Shown in pieces: positions 17,233 through 26,037 of a stretch of DNA of 64,000 nt. The translations under genes and the position numbers were made by a program. Source of the DNA: Amnibacterium flavum. Its GTDB lineage: Bacteria > Actinomycetota > Actinomycetes > Actinomycetales > Microbacteriaceae. A model generated the notes under the pieces. It saw nothing but the letters and a program-made list of their open reading frames with translations. It was not told where the DNA came from and ran no database searches. Numbering within the stretch: position 1 is the stretch's first letter; the number at the start of each line of letters is the position of its first letter. The DNA lies in contig NZ_QEOP01000002.1 in NCBI RefSeq assembly GCF_003097495.1, positions 1,322,329 through 1,386,328 of the forward strand, read 5' to 3'.

Positions 17233-17954
17233 TCGGGGAGTCCGAGCAGGCGTCGCAGGTTGCCGCCGCAGACGAGTTGACGGGCCTCCTCGGAGTCGAC
17301 GACGCTGCTCATCTTCTCGTACTCGAAGGTGTAGTCGACGAAGGGCGAATCGGTGCCCCAGACGACCTTCTCCGGTCCGAGCTCGCTGACCGATCGGGCC
17401 ACCTCGAAGACCGGCACGCGTGCGGTCTCGAGGTAGAGGTTGGGGATCTGCGCCGCCAGCTCGATGGCCTGATCATGAGACCAGAAGGTCCCGCTGTGGG
17501 CCATCAGGAAGGGGATCTCGGGGTAGGCGCGGGAAACCGCGGCGAACTCGGGGGGCGCGTTGTACAGGTCGGATGCACCGTGGGAGATCACCAGCAGACC
17601 GCGCTCGCGGATCGCGTCGAGCACCGGCCCGATCAGGCCGAGGTCGCTCAGGTGGTAGCCGTGGAGGGTGGGGTGGATCTTCACGCCCTTGTAGCCCTTG
17701 TCCGCACGAGCATGCACCTCGTCGACGGCCGCCTGCTGATGCCACGGGTTGACCGCCATGAACGGGATGAGCCGGTCGGGGTGCTCGGCCACCGCGACGT
17801 CGATGACGTCGTTGCTGAAGTCGCCCTCGACGAAGGGGAACACGCAGGCCTGGTCGACGCCTGCAGCGTCCATACGGGCGACCAGCTGCGTGCCGGTCTG
17901 GTCGGCTCCGTGCCTCACTCCGAGGTGGTTGTGGGCGTCCAGAGTTCGTGTCAT
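17229..17954 (-). CDS. amidohydrolase family protein (PF04909, lactonase-like)
   Basis: This 241-residue TIM-barrel hydrolase has the metal motif DAHNHLG at the N-terminus, KIHPTLHGY, ISHGAS, MAHSG and GTDSPF with the C-terminal catalytic Asp. The compact PF04909 family includes lactonases (fuconolactone, pyrone dicarboxylate) and decarboxylases. Next to a polyol/uronate dehydrogenase and a sugar importer, a sugar-lactone hydrolase is a reasonable guess, not a proof. A strong AAGGAGC site precedes 17954. Confidence 0.82.
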   Translation of the reverse strand: MTRTLDAHNHLGVRHGADQTGTQLVARMDAAGVDQACVFPFVEGDFSNDVIDVAVAEHPDRLIPFMAVNPWHQQAAVDEVHARADKGYKGVKIHPTLHGYHLSDLGLIGPVLDAIRERGLLVISHGASDLYNAPPEFAAVSRAYPEIPFLMAHSGTFWSHDQAIELAAQIPNLYLETARVPVFEVARSVSELGPEKVVWGTDSPFVDYTFEYEKMSSVVDSEEARQLVCGGNLRRLLGLPE

Positions 17955-17997
17955 GAGCTGCTCCTTGCTTTCAGTTCGAGAGGGAAGTCGTGTCGGA

Positions 17998-19014
17998 TCA
18001 TCGCCGGGCCGTCCTCGTGCGCAGTGCGCCGAGTGCGAGCGCTGCGAGGATCAGCAGACCGTTCAGGGCGAATCGCCACGGGGCACCGAGGCCGAGGAGG
18101 GTCAGTCCGTTCGCGAGAAGTGCGACGAATAGGGCGCCCACGACGGTCCAGAGCACCCGGATCCGACCCTTCGGCGAGGCGATAGACCCGAGGTAGACCG
18201 CGGTGAAGGCGTCCAGGAGCAGCGGTGCTGCGGTTCCCGGGACGACGACTCCGGTGCGGGCGGTGAGCATCACGCCGGCAAGAGCCGCCAGCACGCTGCA
18301 CGCGACGAAGCCCGCGGCGAAGGTCACCCGGACCGGGACTCCTGCGAGGAAGGCCGCACGAGAGCTCGATTCGACGAGGTCGATGCCGCGTCCCCACACC
18401 GTGCGCCGAGTGGCGAACCAGGCGATCGCGACCACGACTATGGCGACGATGATGAGGATCCGCACGGGACCCACCGACCCTGTTCCGATGGCGAGGAAGT
18501 CGCCGACGACGGCCGCTGGAGCGGTGAACAGCTGCTGCGGTGTTCCGTTGTCGGAGATCACGAGGCCGACGGCGGAGAGCAGCAGGTTGACGCCCAGGGT
18601 CGCGACGATCGCGGGGACTCCGAGGAATCCGGCGAGCACACCGTTGACGAGGCCGACCACGAGGCCGACGGCGAGCGCCGCGAACAGGGCGGCCCCGAGA
18701 CCGTTGCCCTCGAGCAGGGTCTTGGCGGCGATGTAGCCCGCGACATCGGCTGTGACGGCGATCGAGAGGTCGATGCCCTTCATCGACATGACGATGCTGA
18801 GTCCGACGGCCAGCACCGCGAGGACGGTCGCCTCGACGAGCACGGCCTGCAGGTTGGGCAGTCCGAGGAAGGACGGTTTGATCGCCCCGACCGCGAGGAC
18901 GACGACGATCATGCCGATCACGGTGCCGTAGCTCGTGATCTTGGGTCGACGGCGCGCCTTGACGGTCGTGGGAGTGGGTGCGGGCTGCGTTGCGGTCATT
19001 GCTGTTTGCTCCAT
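17998..19014 (-). CDS. sugar ABC transporter, permease (RbsC type)
   Basis: This 338-residue permease of the ribose/autoinducer-2 branch has about nine hydrophobic helices. Residues LSIVMSMKGIDLSIAV match the conserved GGIDLSVGS-type motif, and the C-terminus ends in an Arg-rich tail. The start at 19014 shares one base with the stop of the fused ATPase-permease gene (TGATG). Together with the permease half of that fusion it can make a heterodimeric channel, as in LsrC/LsrD systems. Confidence 0.9.
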   Translation of the reverse strand: MEQTAMTATQPAPTPTTVKARRRPKITSYGTVIGMIVVVLAVGAIKPSFLGLPNLQAVLVEATVLAVLAVGLSIVMSMKGIDLSIAVTADVAGYIAAKTLLEGNGLGAALFAALAVGLVVGLVNGVLAGFLGVPAIVATLGVNLLLSAVGLVISDNGTPQQLFTAPAAVVGDFLAIGTGSVGPVRILIIVAIVVVAIAWFATRRTVWGRGIDLVESSSRAAFLAGVPVRVTFAAGFVACSVLAALAGVMLTARTGVVVPGTAAPLLLDAFTAVYLGSIASPKGRIRVLWTVVGALFVALLANGLTLLGLGAPWRFALNGLLILAALALGALRTRTARR

Positions 19015-21566
19015 CAGAAGATCGCCACCTGTCCGAGTGCGCGGCGTCGGACGACGGCGAGCAGGACTGCCAGCAGGAGAACGATTCCCTGGACCCCGGG
19101 GAGCCACTGGTCGGAGAGTCCGTTCGAGATGAGCCCCGCGCCGACGGCCGTGACGAAGAGCGCCCCGATCGCTGCGGTCGCGGGGTCGAAGAGGAAGCTG
19201 CGCGTCATCGCCGAGCCGAGGAAGGCTGCGGCGAGGGCCGTCGTCAGCAGGTCGAGCGAGGCGTCGCGTGCGGTCGCGCCGCTGCCGTAGGAGGTGAGGA
19301 GCACCCCGGCCAGTCCGCTGATCGACGCCGACAGGATGAGGGCGAGGAGCCGGTTGATGCCCGGCTTCACCCCTCGCAGCTCCGAGGTCTTGGCATCGTC
19401 TCCCACGGCTCGCAGCCGCAGGCCGGTGGCGGTGCGGCGCCAGACGACGGTGGCCACCGCGATGACCAGGATGGCGACGATCGCGACGATGGGCAGATAG
19501 CCGGCGTACCCCTGGCCCAGCATGAGGAAGTCGCTCCCCTGGGCAACGGCGATCGGCAGGCCGCCATTGATCTGCAGCGTGGCACCCACGAGGAGGAACA
19601 GCATGCCGAGCGTCGCGACGAAGGACGGCACCCGGAAGGCGACGGTGATGAGACCGTTGACCGCTCCGACTCCTGCGCCGATGGCGATGCCCGCGACGAC
19701 GGCGCCCGGGGTCGGTACCCCGGCGGCGATCAGGGCTGCCGACACCGTCGAGGTGAGCAGCGCGACACCCCCGACCGACAGGTCGAAGGCGCCCGCTCCG
19801 AGCGCTATCGCCAATGCGGCGGCGAGCAGTGCAGGAGTCGAGGCCTGGCGCACCACGTCGAGCAGGCTGAGCGGGGCGGCGAATCCGGGAGAGCCGAGCG
19901 CGAGGATCACGATCACCAGGACCATGGCGAGCGGCAGACCGATCTGACGCACCCAGGGGCGCGAACTCAGGACCGCGCGGGGCTTGGCCGATTCTGCGAC
20001 CGGCGCCTCCGTGGCCAGTCGCACCTCGTTCTCGGTGGCTCCGACCGCGGCGGCGTCGGAGGTGAGCTGCTCGACATCGACCTCGCCGCGGAGGTACTGC
20101 CCGGTCACGGCGCCGTCGCGGACGACGAGCAGCCTGTCGGAGATGCCGATGAGCTCCTCGAAGTCGGAGGAGACCACGAGCACCGCGGCTCCCCCTGCGG
20201 CCAGCTCGCCGAGCTGCCGGTAGATCTCGATCTTGGCGCCGACGTCGACGCCGGCGGTGGGCTCGTCGACGAGGTAGACGCGACCGCCGCGAGCGAGCCA
20301 GCGGCCCACGATCGCCTTCTGCTGGTTGCCGCCCGACAGTGTCGCGATGTCCTGCTCGGACGAGGAGGCGACGATGTGCAGCTTGTCGATCAATCCGTCG
20401 GCGGTGCGCTTCTCCTCCTTGGAGTTCAGTACGGAGAAGCGGCTGTGGCGTCGGAGGCTGGCAGCGGTGATGTTCGAGAGCAGCGACAGGCCGGGGAAGA
20501 TCCCCTCGGTGCGCCGTTCCTCGGGCACCAGGGCCATGCCGCTCGCGATGGCGCTGCGCGGGTTGCCGACGGAGACGGGCTTGCCGTCGACCGAGACCTG
20601 ACCCGTCGACTTCTCGGCACCGAAGAGCGCAAGGAGCGCTTCACTGGCGCCGGAGCCGACCAGTCCTGCCAGACCGACGATCTCGCCGGCGCGGATCTCG
20701 AGGTCCATCCCGGTGAGCAGTTCTCCGGACTTCAGCCCGGTGGCGGTGAGGACGACCTCGCCCGCGGTGTGCGGTACGACCGGGTAGAGAGCATCGAGGT
20801 CGCGTCCGACCATGGCCGAGATCATGTCGTCGGTCGACAGCTCGGCTGCGGGCGAGGACCGCACCAGGCGCCCGTCGCGGAGGATGGTCACCGTCGTGGC
20901 GAGCGAGGTGATCTCGCGGAGTCGGTGCGAGATGTAGAGGACTGCGACACCCTGACTCGTCGCGGTGCGCACGATGTCGAAGACCGGCGCCGCCTCGGCG
21001 GCGCCGAGCGCTGCGGTGGGCTCATCGAGTACGAGAACGCGGGGATTCGCCGCGAGGGCTCCCGCGATCGAGACCTGCACCCTTTGCGAGGGAGTGAGGT
21101 CGCCGACGAGGTCCGTCGGCGAGCAGACCGCACCCACGCGAGAGAGGACCTCTAGGGCGGTCCGGTTCATCTGCCCGCTGTCGAGGAACACTCCCCCGGC
21201 TCGCGGTTCGCGGCCGAGGAACATGTTCTCGGCGACCGTGAGGTGCGCGGCGAGAGGCTGATCCTGGTAGACGATCTCGAGGCCCTGGCGCCGAGCATCG
21301 GAGGCACCCGAGATCGACACACGCTCGCCGTCGATCTCGATGTGGCCGCCGGCGAGGGGGTTGACGCCCATCAGGGCCTTGACGAGCGTGGACTTCCCCG
21401 CGCCGTTCTGGCCGACCAGGGCGTGTACCGTGCCGGCCACGAGCTCGAGGTCGACGCCGTGGAGGACTGTCGTCTCGCCGAAGGTGACGACCGCTTCTCG
21501 GACGGCGGCGACGACGGTGCCCGTCGCGGGCGATGGGGTGTGGGTCACCGAGGATGGCTTCGCCAT
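19014..21566 (-). CDS. sugar ABC transporter ATPase-permease fusion (RbsA-RbsC)
   Basis: This 850-residue protein contains a complete sugar-type double ATPase (about residues 20-500) followed by a permease (about 535-850). The first nucleotide site has GQNGAGKST and LVLDEPTAALG. The second has the usual degenerate Walker A (GLVGSGASE), then LSGGNQQKAIVGRWLARG and DEPTAGVD. The permease half shows ALGAGAFDLSVGGVALL and YGSGATARDASLDLL. One open frame joins them through a short linker. It is the second gene of the operon, after the binding protein. Confidence 0.93.
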   Translation of the reverse strand: MAKPSSVTHTPSPATGTVVAAVREAVVTFGETTVLHGVDLELVAGTVHALVGQNGAGKSTLVKALMGVNPLAGGHIEIDGERVSISGASDARRQGLEIVYQDQPLAAHLTVAENMFLGREPRAGGVFLDSGQMNRTALEVLSRVGAVCSPTDLVGDLTPSQRVQVSIAGALAANPRVLVLDEPTAALGAAEAAPVFDIVRTATSQGVAVLYISHRLREITSLATTVTILRDGRLVRSSPAAELSTDDMISAMVGRDLDALYPVVPHTAGEVVLTATGLKSGELLTGMDLEIRAGEIVGLAGLVGSGASEALLALFGAEKSTGQVSVDGKPVSVGNPRSAIASGMALVPEERRTEGIFPGLSLLSNITAASLRRHSRFSVLNSKEEKRTADGLIDKLHIVASSSEQDIATLSGGNQQKAIVGRWLARGGRVYLVDEPTAGVDVGAKIEIYRQLGELAAGGAAVLVVSSDFEELIGISDRLLVVRDGAVTGQYLRGEVDVEQLTSDAAAVGATENEVRLATEAPVAESAKPRAVLSSRPWVRQIGLPLAMVLVIVILALGSPGFAAPLSLLDVVRQASTPALLAAALAIALGAGAFDLSVGGVALLTSTVSAALIAAGVPTPGAVVAGIAIGAGVGAVNGLITVAFRVPSFVATLGMLFLLVGATLQINGGLPIAVAQGSDFLMLGQGYAGYLPIVAIVAILVIAVATVVWRRTATGLRLRAVGDDAKTSELRGVKPGINRLLALILSASISGLAGVLLTSYGSGATARDASLDLLTTALAAAFLGSAMTRSFLFDPATAAIGALFVTAVGAGLISNGLSDQWLPGVQGIVLLLAVLLAVVRRRALGQVAIF

Positions 21567-21600
21567 CGGAGCCTCGCTTTCTTGGGGTGCAGATGAATGC

Positions 21601-21636
21601 CTCGTCGGTCGGCGGCTCGAGCCGCCGACCGACGAG
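21601..21636 (-). terminator. perfect 36-base palindrome between binding-protein and ATPase genes
   Basis: The 36 bases are an exact self-complement centred on CTCGAG, so the transcript can fold into an almost loop-free hairpin six bases past the binding-protein stop. As with the amino-acid operon, it probably stabilises the binding-protein message or lowers downstream expression. Confidence 0.7.
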
Positions 21637-21642
21637 AGGGGG

Positions 21643-22743
21643 TCAGTTCTCCGGGGTGACCGGCTGCATGATGACCACGTCCTGGTTCTGAGGCCAGGTG
21701 CTGGCGATCTGCGCGGGGTCGAGCTTGATCTCGTCCCAGATGCCCTTGCCGTACCGCTCTTCCGCTGCGGCGACGCCGTTGTTGCGGGTCGCGACCCAGG
21801 CGCTCGTCACGGTGTTGCCGACCGGCTTGCCGGCGCGGACGTCGATAGCGGCCTGCGCACCCAGTTCGCCGATGAGCTGGGCGTTCTGCACCACGGTCGC
21901 CACGAAGGGGCTGCCTTCCGAGTAGAGCATCGAGAAGGTGGCGCGATCGCCGTCGATCGAGGCCGACTTGATCTCGTCGCGGCCCGCGGTCTGGATGGCC
22001 TGCACGGCTCCCGAGGTCATCTGGTCGTAAGCACCCCAGACTCCCGCGATCGATCCCTCATCGGGGTTGGCCGTGAGGATGGCCTGCATGGCCGACTGGG
22101 TGGTGGCCGGGCTGAAGTCGGTGGGCTCCTTGTGCAGAGTCACCTGGGGGTAGTCGGCGACGACGGCCTCGAGGATGCGCAGACGCGTCTCGAGCAGCGG
22201 GGCGCCGGGAACCCAGAACGCGTAGAGGTCGCCCTGGTAATCCATCGACTCGAGCAGAGCGCGAGCCGCCATCTGCGCCATGAGGGTCTCGTCGCCGCCC
22301 GCGTCGGCGATGGCGCCGGGGACGACCGAGCCGACGCCTGCCGTGACGACCGTGATCCCGGCGTCGTTGGCCTTCTTCACGACGGGTGCCAGCTGAGCCG
22401 GGTCGCCGAGCTCGATGAACAGGACGTTGATGCCCGAGTTGATCAGGGTGTTGATGTCGTTGATCTGCTTGGTGGCATCGCCGCCTCCGTTCGTCACGGT
22501 GACGGTGCCGCCCTCCTTCTCGAAGAGGGTCTGGGCGCCGGAGATGATGTCGCGGTTGTAGTCGTTGACGATCTCGCGCGAGGAGATGCCGACCTTCAGC
22601 TCACCGGTGGCGACGGGGGCGGGCGCGGTCTCCGTGGCCTCGGGCGACGTGGCTGCGCCGGGAGCGCCCATCGTGCAGCCGCTGAGGAGAGCGACCGCCA
22701 CGACGGCGAGGGCTCCGATCCGCATTCGATTACCGGTTTTCAT
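21643..22743 (-). CDS. sugar ABC transporter, substrate-binding lipoprotein (RbsB type)
   Basis: This 366-residue type-1 periplasmic-binding-fold lipoprotein (lipobox LSGC, Cys23) starts its mature domain with LKVGISSREIVNDYNRDI and includes INTLINSGINVLFIELGDP, typical of sugar-binding RbsB relatives. It is the first gene of the sugar operon, with a GAAGGAG ribosome site, and is divergent from the DeoR gene. The ligand is not predictable from sequence. The downstream dehydrogenase and lactonase-like enzymes suggest a polyol, uronate or aldonate. Confidence 0.93.
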   Translation of the reverse strand: MKTGNRMRIGALAVVAVALLSGCTMGAPGAATSPEATETAPAPVATGELKVGISSREIVNDYNRDIISGAQTLFEKEGGTVTVTNGGGDATKQINDINTLINSGINVLFIELGDPAQLAPVVKKANDAGITVVTAGVGSVVPGAIADAGGDETLMAQMAARALLESMDYQGDLYAFWVPGAPLLETRLRILEAVVADYPQVTLHKEPTDFSPATTQSAMQAILTANPDEGSIAGVWGAYDQMTSGAVQAIQTAGRDEIKSASIDGDRATFSMLYSEGSPFVATVVQNAQLIGELGAQAAIDVRAGKPVGNTVTSAWVATRNNGVAAAEERYGKGIWDEIKLDPAQIASTWPQNQDVVIMQPVTPEN

Positions 22744-22821
22744 GAGACTCCTTCGTCAGGTGCAAACAGCTGTGCGGACCCGGCGTTCGAGAAGAACGTG
22801 TCGGGCCCTCATCGACCATAG

Positions 22822-22850
22822 GTGCGCATTCGTACACCCCGAATGTGCGA
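22822..22850. promoter_or_regulatory. imperfect inverted repeat, candidate DeoR operator
   Basis: GTGCGCATTCG and CGAATGTGCGA form arms matching at 9 of 11 positions across a 7-base centre, in the divergent region between the sugar-binding-protein gene and the DeoR gene. The operator role is inference. Confidence 0.35.
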
Positions 22851-22867
22851 TTGATCATCTTTCGCGG

Positions 22868-22886
22868 ACGTTTGTTGTACGTTTGT
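22868..22886 (+). promoter_or_regulatory. helically phased direct repeat ACGTTTGT, candidate DeoR site
   Basis: ACGTTTGT occurs twice with an 11-base period, one helical turn, 28 bases upstream of the DeoR ATG. Direct repeats are common among DeoR-family sites. Confidence 0.35.
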
Positions 22887-22913
22887 GCGTGGAAACAGCG
22901 GAGCGGAGCTCGT

Positions 22914-23678
22914 ATGGATACCGCCGGAGCGCGTCGTGTGCGCATCCTTCAACTCGTCTCGGAGCGCGCCCAGGTGGCGGTCGCGGAGGTCGCGGACGAG
23001 CTCGGAATCACCCAGAGCATGCTGCGTCGCGACCTGCGGGTGCTCGAGTCCGAAGGGTCGGTCCGACGCTCGTACGGCATGATCTCGGCGGTGGAGCGCA
23101 GTCGCTTCGAGACGCCGTTGTCATGGCGGACGACCACGAACGGAGATGAGAAGCGGGCCATCGCGCGAGCAGCCGCCGAGCTGCTCGTCGGCGAGAGCTC
23201 CGTCTACATCGACGAGGGAGTCACGGCTCGGCTCGTGGCCGAGTACCTGCCCGCGTCGAGGCCGCTCACCATCGTGACCCCCTCGATCCTCGTCGCGGCC
23301 GATCTCGCCGCGAATTCACCGCACGAGGTTCTGCTCCTCGGGGGGCGGGTGCGGGGTCGCACGCTCGGGGTCGTCGATCACTGGGCGCGCGAGATGCTCT
23401 CGGGCTTCGCGATCGACGCGGCCTTCCTCGGCGCCAACGGGGTGACGGTCGAGGCGGGCCTCACCACTCCCGATCCCGCGGTCGCGGCGATCAAGGCCGC
23501 GGCCGTGAAGGTGTCTCGACGCCGGATCTTCGTCGGCGATCACAGCAAGTTCGGGGTCACCTCCTTCGCCCGGTTCGCGAACGTGGGCGACATCGAGGTC
23601 TTCGTGACGAGCGAACGCCTTCCGCTCCCGCACGCCCGCCGGTATATGCAGTACGGCCCGCAGGTGGTCAGGGTCTGA
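22914..23678 (+). CDS. DeoR family transcriptional regulator
   Basis: This 254-residue regulator has an N-terminal DeoR winged helix (RRVRILQLVSERAQVAVAEV and ITQSMLRRDLRVLESEG) and a C-terminal sugar-phosphate isomerase-like sensor domain. The sensor shows YIDEGVTA, LLGGRVRGRTLG and the family motif GDHSKFG. Effectors are usually phosphorylated sugars. The ATG at 22914, preceded by GGAG, is preferred over an upstream ATG that lacks a ribosome site. It is divergent from the sugar operon and is its probable repressor. Confidence 0.9.
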   Translation: MDTAGARRVRILQLVSERAQVAVAEVADELGITQSMLRRDLRVLESEGSVRRSYGMISAVERSRFETPLSWRTTTNGDEKRAIARAAAELLVGESSVYIDEGVTARLVAEYLPASRPLTIVTPSILVAADLAANSPHEVLLLGGRVRGRTLGVVDHWAREMLSGFAIDAAFLGANGVTVEAGLTTPDPAVAAIKAAAVKVSRRRIFVGDHSKFGVTSFARFANVGDIEVFVTSERLPLPHARRYMQYGPQVVRV

Positions 23679-23705
23679 GCCGACCACCTGCCCGGTGGTC
23701 CCCGG

Positions 23706-25280
23706 CTACTTCCCCTTCAGATCCTTCCGCAGGATCTTGCCGGAGGCCGACTTGGGGATCGCGTCGATGAATGCGACGGCGCGCACCTTCTTGTGGGGTG
23801 CCACATGCTCGGCGACGAAGGTCATCACCCCGCCCTCGTCGAGTTCGGAGCTGTCGCGCCGCACGACGAACGCCTTCGGGATCTCCTGTCCGTCGGCGTC
23901 CTGCGCGCCCACCACCGCGGCGTCGGTGATCTCGGGATGGGTGAGCAGCAGCGCCTCGAGTTCGGCGGGCGCCACCTGGTACCCCTTGTACTTGATCAGC
24001 TCTTTGAGCCGGTCGACGATGTAGAACTCGCCCTTCGCGCCGACGGTCGCGATGTCGCCGGTGTGCAGGAATCCGTCGTCGTCGATCACTTCGTGAGTGG
24101 CGTCATCCCGCCCGAGGTAGCCGAGCATGACGTTCGGTCCGCGCACCAAGAGCTCCCCCGGTTCGCTCACGCCGTCGGCGGGGTGCTCGATCTCCTCCCC
24201 GGTTTCGACGGAGACGAGCTTGGCCTCGACGTTCGCGATCGGGAGGCCGATCGATCCTCGGGACAGCTGGTCGCGTCCGGGAGGCATGGCGTGGGTGACC
24301 GGGCTCGCCTCGCTCATCCCGTATCCCTGGCGCACCTTCGTTCCGAGACGTTCGGCCACCGCACGCATGAGCGCATCGTCGATCGGGGCGGCGCCAGAGA
24401 AGACCACGCGCACGCTGGACAGATCGTACTGGTCGACGAGGGGGTGCTTGGCGAGTGCAACCGCGATCGGCGGGGCGATGAACAGGTACGTGCAGTGGTG
24501 GTCGCGGATGATCCGCAGGAACTCCGCCAGGTCGAACTTGGGCATGGTGACCAGGGCTGCTCGCCGGCTGAGCGCGACGTCGAGGAGCACGGTCATGCCG
24601 TAGATGTGCGAGAACGGCAGCAGCGCGAGCACACGGTCGGATGACTCGACGTCGATGATCGGCCGCACCTGGCAGACGTTGGCGACCAGATTCGTGTGGC
24701 TCAGCTGCACGCCTTTCGGGATCCCGGTCGTGCCCGACGAGTACGGCATGACGGCCACATGCGTGGCGGGGTCGAATTCGACGCGGGGCGCGGGTGCCCC
24801 TGAGGTGAGCAGGTCGCGCAATTGCGGGTGCCCGTCCATGCCGTCGAGCACGATGACGTCGTCGGGGCCGAGTCCGACCGCCTCGGCTGCGGCGTTCGCC
24901 TGCGGGTAGAGCGCGCTGACGGTGAAGAGGGTGCGGGCGCCGGAGTCGCGGAGCTGGGTCTCGATCTCCTCGGCCGTGTAGAGCGCGTTGACGGTCGTCG
25001 CTGTCGCACCCGAGCGGAGGATCCCGTGGAAAACGGTGGCGAAGGCGGGCACGTTGGGGCAGTGCAGGGCGACGACGGAGCCGACGCCGATGCCGCGCGC
25101 GGCGAGCGCCCCGGCGAGCGCGAGGATCTGCTGGACGAGCGCCCCATAGGTGGTCTCGACACCCGATGCGCCGTCGATCAGAGCGATGCGTCGCGAATCG
25201 TGCTCGCTCAGGCGACCGAACAGGAAGTCGAAGACCGACTGTTTCGGGATGATCTCGTCGGGGTACGGGCTGCGGTACAT
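23706..25280 (-). CDS. AMP-dependent acyl/aryl-CoA ligase (4-coumarate-CoA ligase-like)
   Basis: This 524-residue adenylate-forming enzyme has the core motifs YSSGTTGIPKGV, YGMSEASPVTHA, LHTGDIA, the hinge DRLKELIKYKGYQV and the C-terminal catalytic Lys in PKSASGKILRKDL. It would activate a carboxylic acid (aromatic or medium/long-chain) as an adenylate and transfer it to CoA. The start follows an AAAGGAGAT site. It stands alone between the DeoR gene (convergent, 27-base spacer) and a small membrane protein, so no pathway partner is visible. The substrate is undetermined. Confidence 0.9.
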   Translation of the reverse strand: MYRSPYPDEIIPKQSVFDFLFGRLSEHDSRRIALIDGASGVETTYGALVQQILALAGALAARGIGVGSVVALHCPNVPAFATVFHGILRSGATATTVNALYTAEEIETQLRDSGARTLFTVSALYPQANAAAEAVGLGPDDVIVLDGMDGHPQLRDLLTSGAPAPRVEFDPATHVAVMPYSSGTTGIPKGVQLSHTNLVANVCQVRPIIDVESSDRVLALLPFSHIYGMTVLLDVALSRRAALVTMPKFDLAEFLRIIRDHHCTYLFIAPPIAVALAKHPLVDQYDLSSVRVVFSGAAPIDDALMRAVAERLGTKVRQGYGMSEASPVTHAMPPGRDQLSRGSIGLPIANVEAKLVSVETGEEIEHPADGVSEPGELLVRGPNVMLGYLGRDDATHEVIDDDGFLHTGDIATVGAKGEFYIVDRLKELIKYKGYQVAPAELEALLLTHPEITDAAVVGAQDADGQEIPKAFVVRRDSSELDEGGVMTFVAEHVAPHKKVRAVAFIDAIPKSASGKILRKDLKGK

Positions 25281-25369
25281 GGCGATCTCCTTTGATCAGC
25301 GATGTCGGACCCGCATCCTCTGCACGTGCGGGTCCTCGCAATCTAGACCCGCATCCCGATGATCGGATC

Positions 25370-25388
25370 GGAGCCCGCCGAGGGCTCC
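25370..25388 (-). terminator. small hairpin after the 134-residue membrane protein gene
   Basis: GGAGCCC-GCCGA-GGGCTCC forms a 7-bp perfect stem 49 bases past the stop at 25437. A second repeat (GGACCCGC with its complement, 25307-25335) lies closer to the CoA-ligase start. Both are plausible stops for the upstream transcript. Confidence 0.45.
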
Positions 25389-25436
25389 CGACGACGGGGC
25401 GCGCCGAAGATCACCCCCGACGTCGGATGCGCTTCG

Positions 25437-25841
25437 TCATTTTCTGAAGAACGAGTTGGCCTGCCCGGTGTGCAGCAGCACGATTGCGACGATCGATGCC
25501 ACTCCCGACACCACCGGCAATGTGATCGCAGCCGGATCGTCTGCCAGCAGCAGCGCAGAGGTGAGCAGTGAGAGGACGAGCAGAACGGTGAGCAGCCATC
25601 GGGCGCTGCTGCTTCCACCGAACAGGCCCAGACTCACCACCAGCGTTGCCAGACCCACGATGACGCCGGCCCACGCGGACACGTCGGAGAGCCCGACACC
25701 GGGCACCGAGGCGGTCAGCACCACCACTCCCAGCGCGATATGCAGGGCCGCCGAGATCCATGCCAGGACAGCCACTGACGTCACCGCGAACGGCCGCTGC
25801 TGTGCCACTCGGCCCTCCTCCGGTCGGCGCCAACGGTTCAT
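25437..25841 (-). CDS. small four-helix membrane protein, unknown function
   Basis: This 134-residue protein has a basic N-terminus followed by four hydrophobic segments (about residues 22-45, 54-75, 81-98 and 105-127) and a polar C-terminus ending NSFFRK. No enzyme motif is visible. The composition and helix pattern support a real integral membrane protein. It is the next minus-strand gene after the SMR exporter, separated by 196 bases in which no gene was recognised. Confidence 0.7.
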   Translation of the reverse strand: MNRWRRPEEGRVAQQRPFAVTSVAVLAWISAALHIALGVVVLTASVPGVGLSDVSAWAGVIVGLATLVVSLGLFGGSSSARWLLTVLLVLSLLTSALLLADDPAAITLPVVSGVASIVAIVLLHTGQANSFFRK

Positions 25842-26037
25842 CTGGATTCTGGCACCGGCACGTCAGGCGGCGCATCTGGCCCGTGGTGGTGAGACGCCGG
25901 CAGCAGAGGAGACAGACATCGTCAGGAGCTGCCACCACCCGAGCGATACTTCGCCACGACCGACTCCGAGCTCGCGATCACCGCGGGTAGAGTGTCGCCC
26001 GGGTCGGAAGGTCGCTCACCCGACGTCACTGCGAAGC

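Noticed and set aside
18978..21155. A 725-codon plus-strand open frame over the sugar ABC transporter genes
   Set aside because: It lies antisense to the clearly coding ATPase-permease fusion and permease genes, and its translation is rich in Arg, Asp, Gly and His with no domain. It is a high-GC shadow frame.
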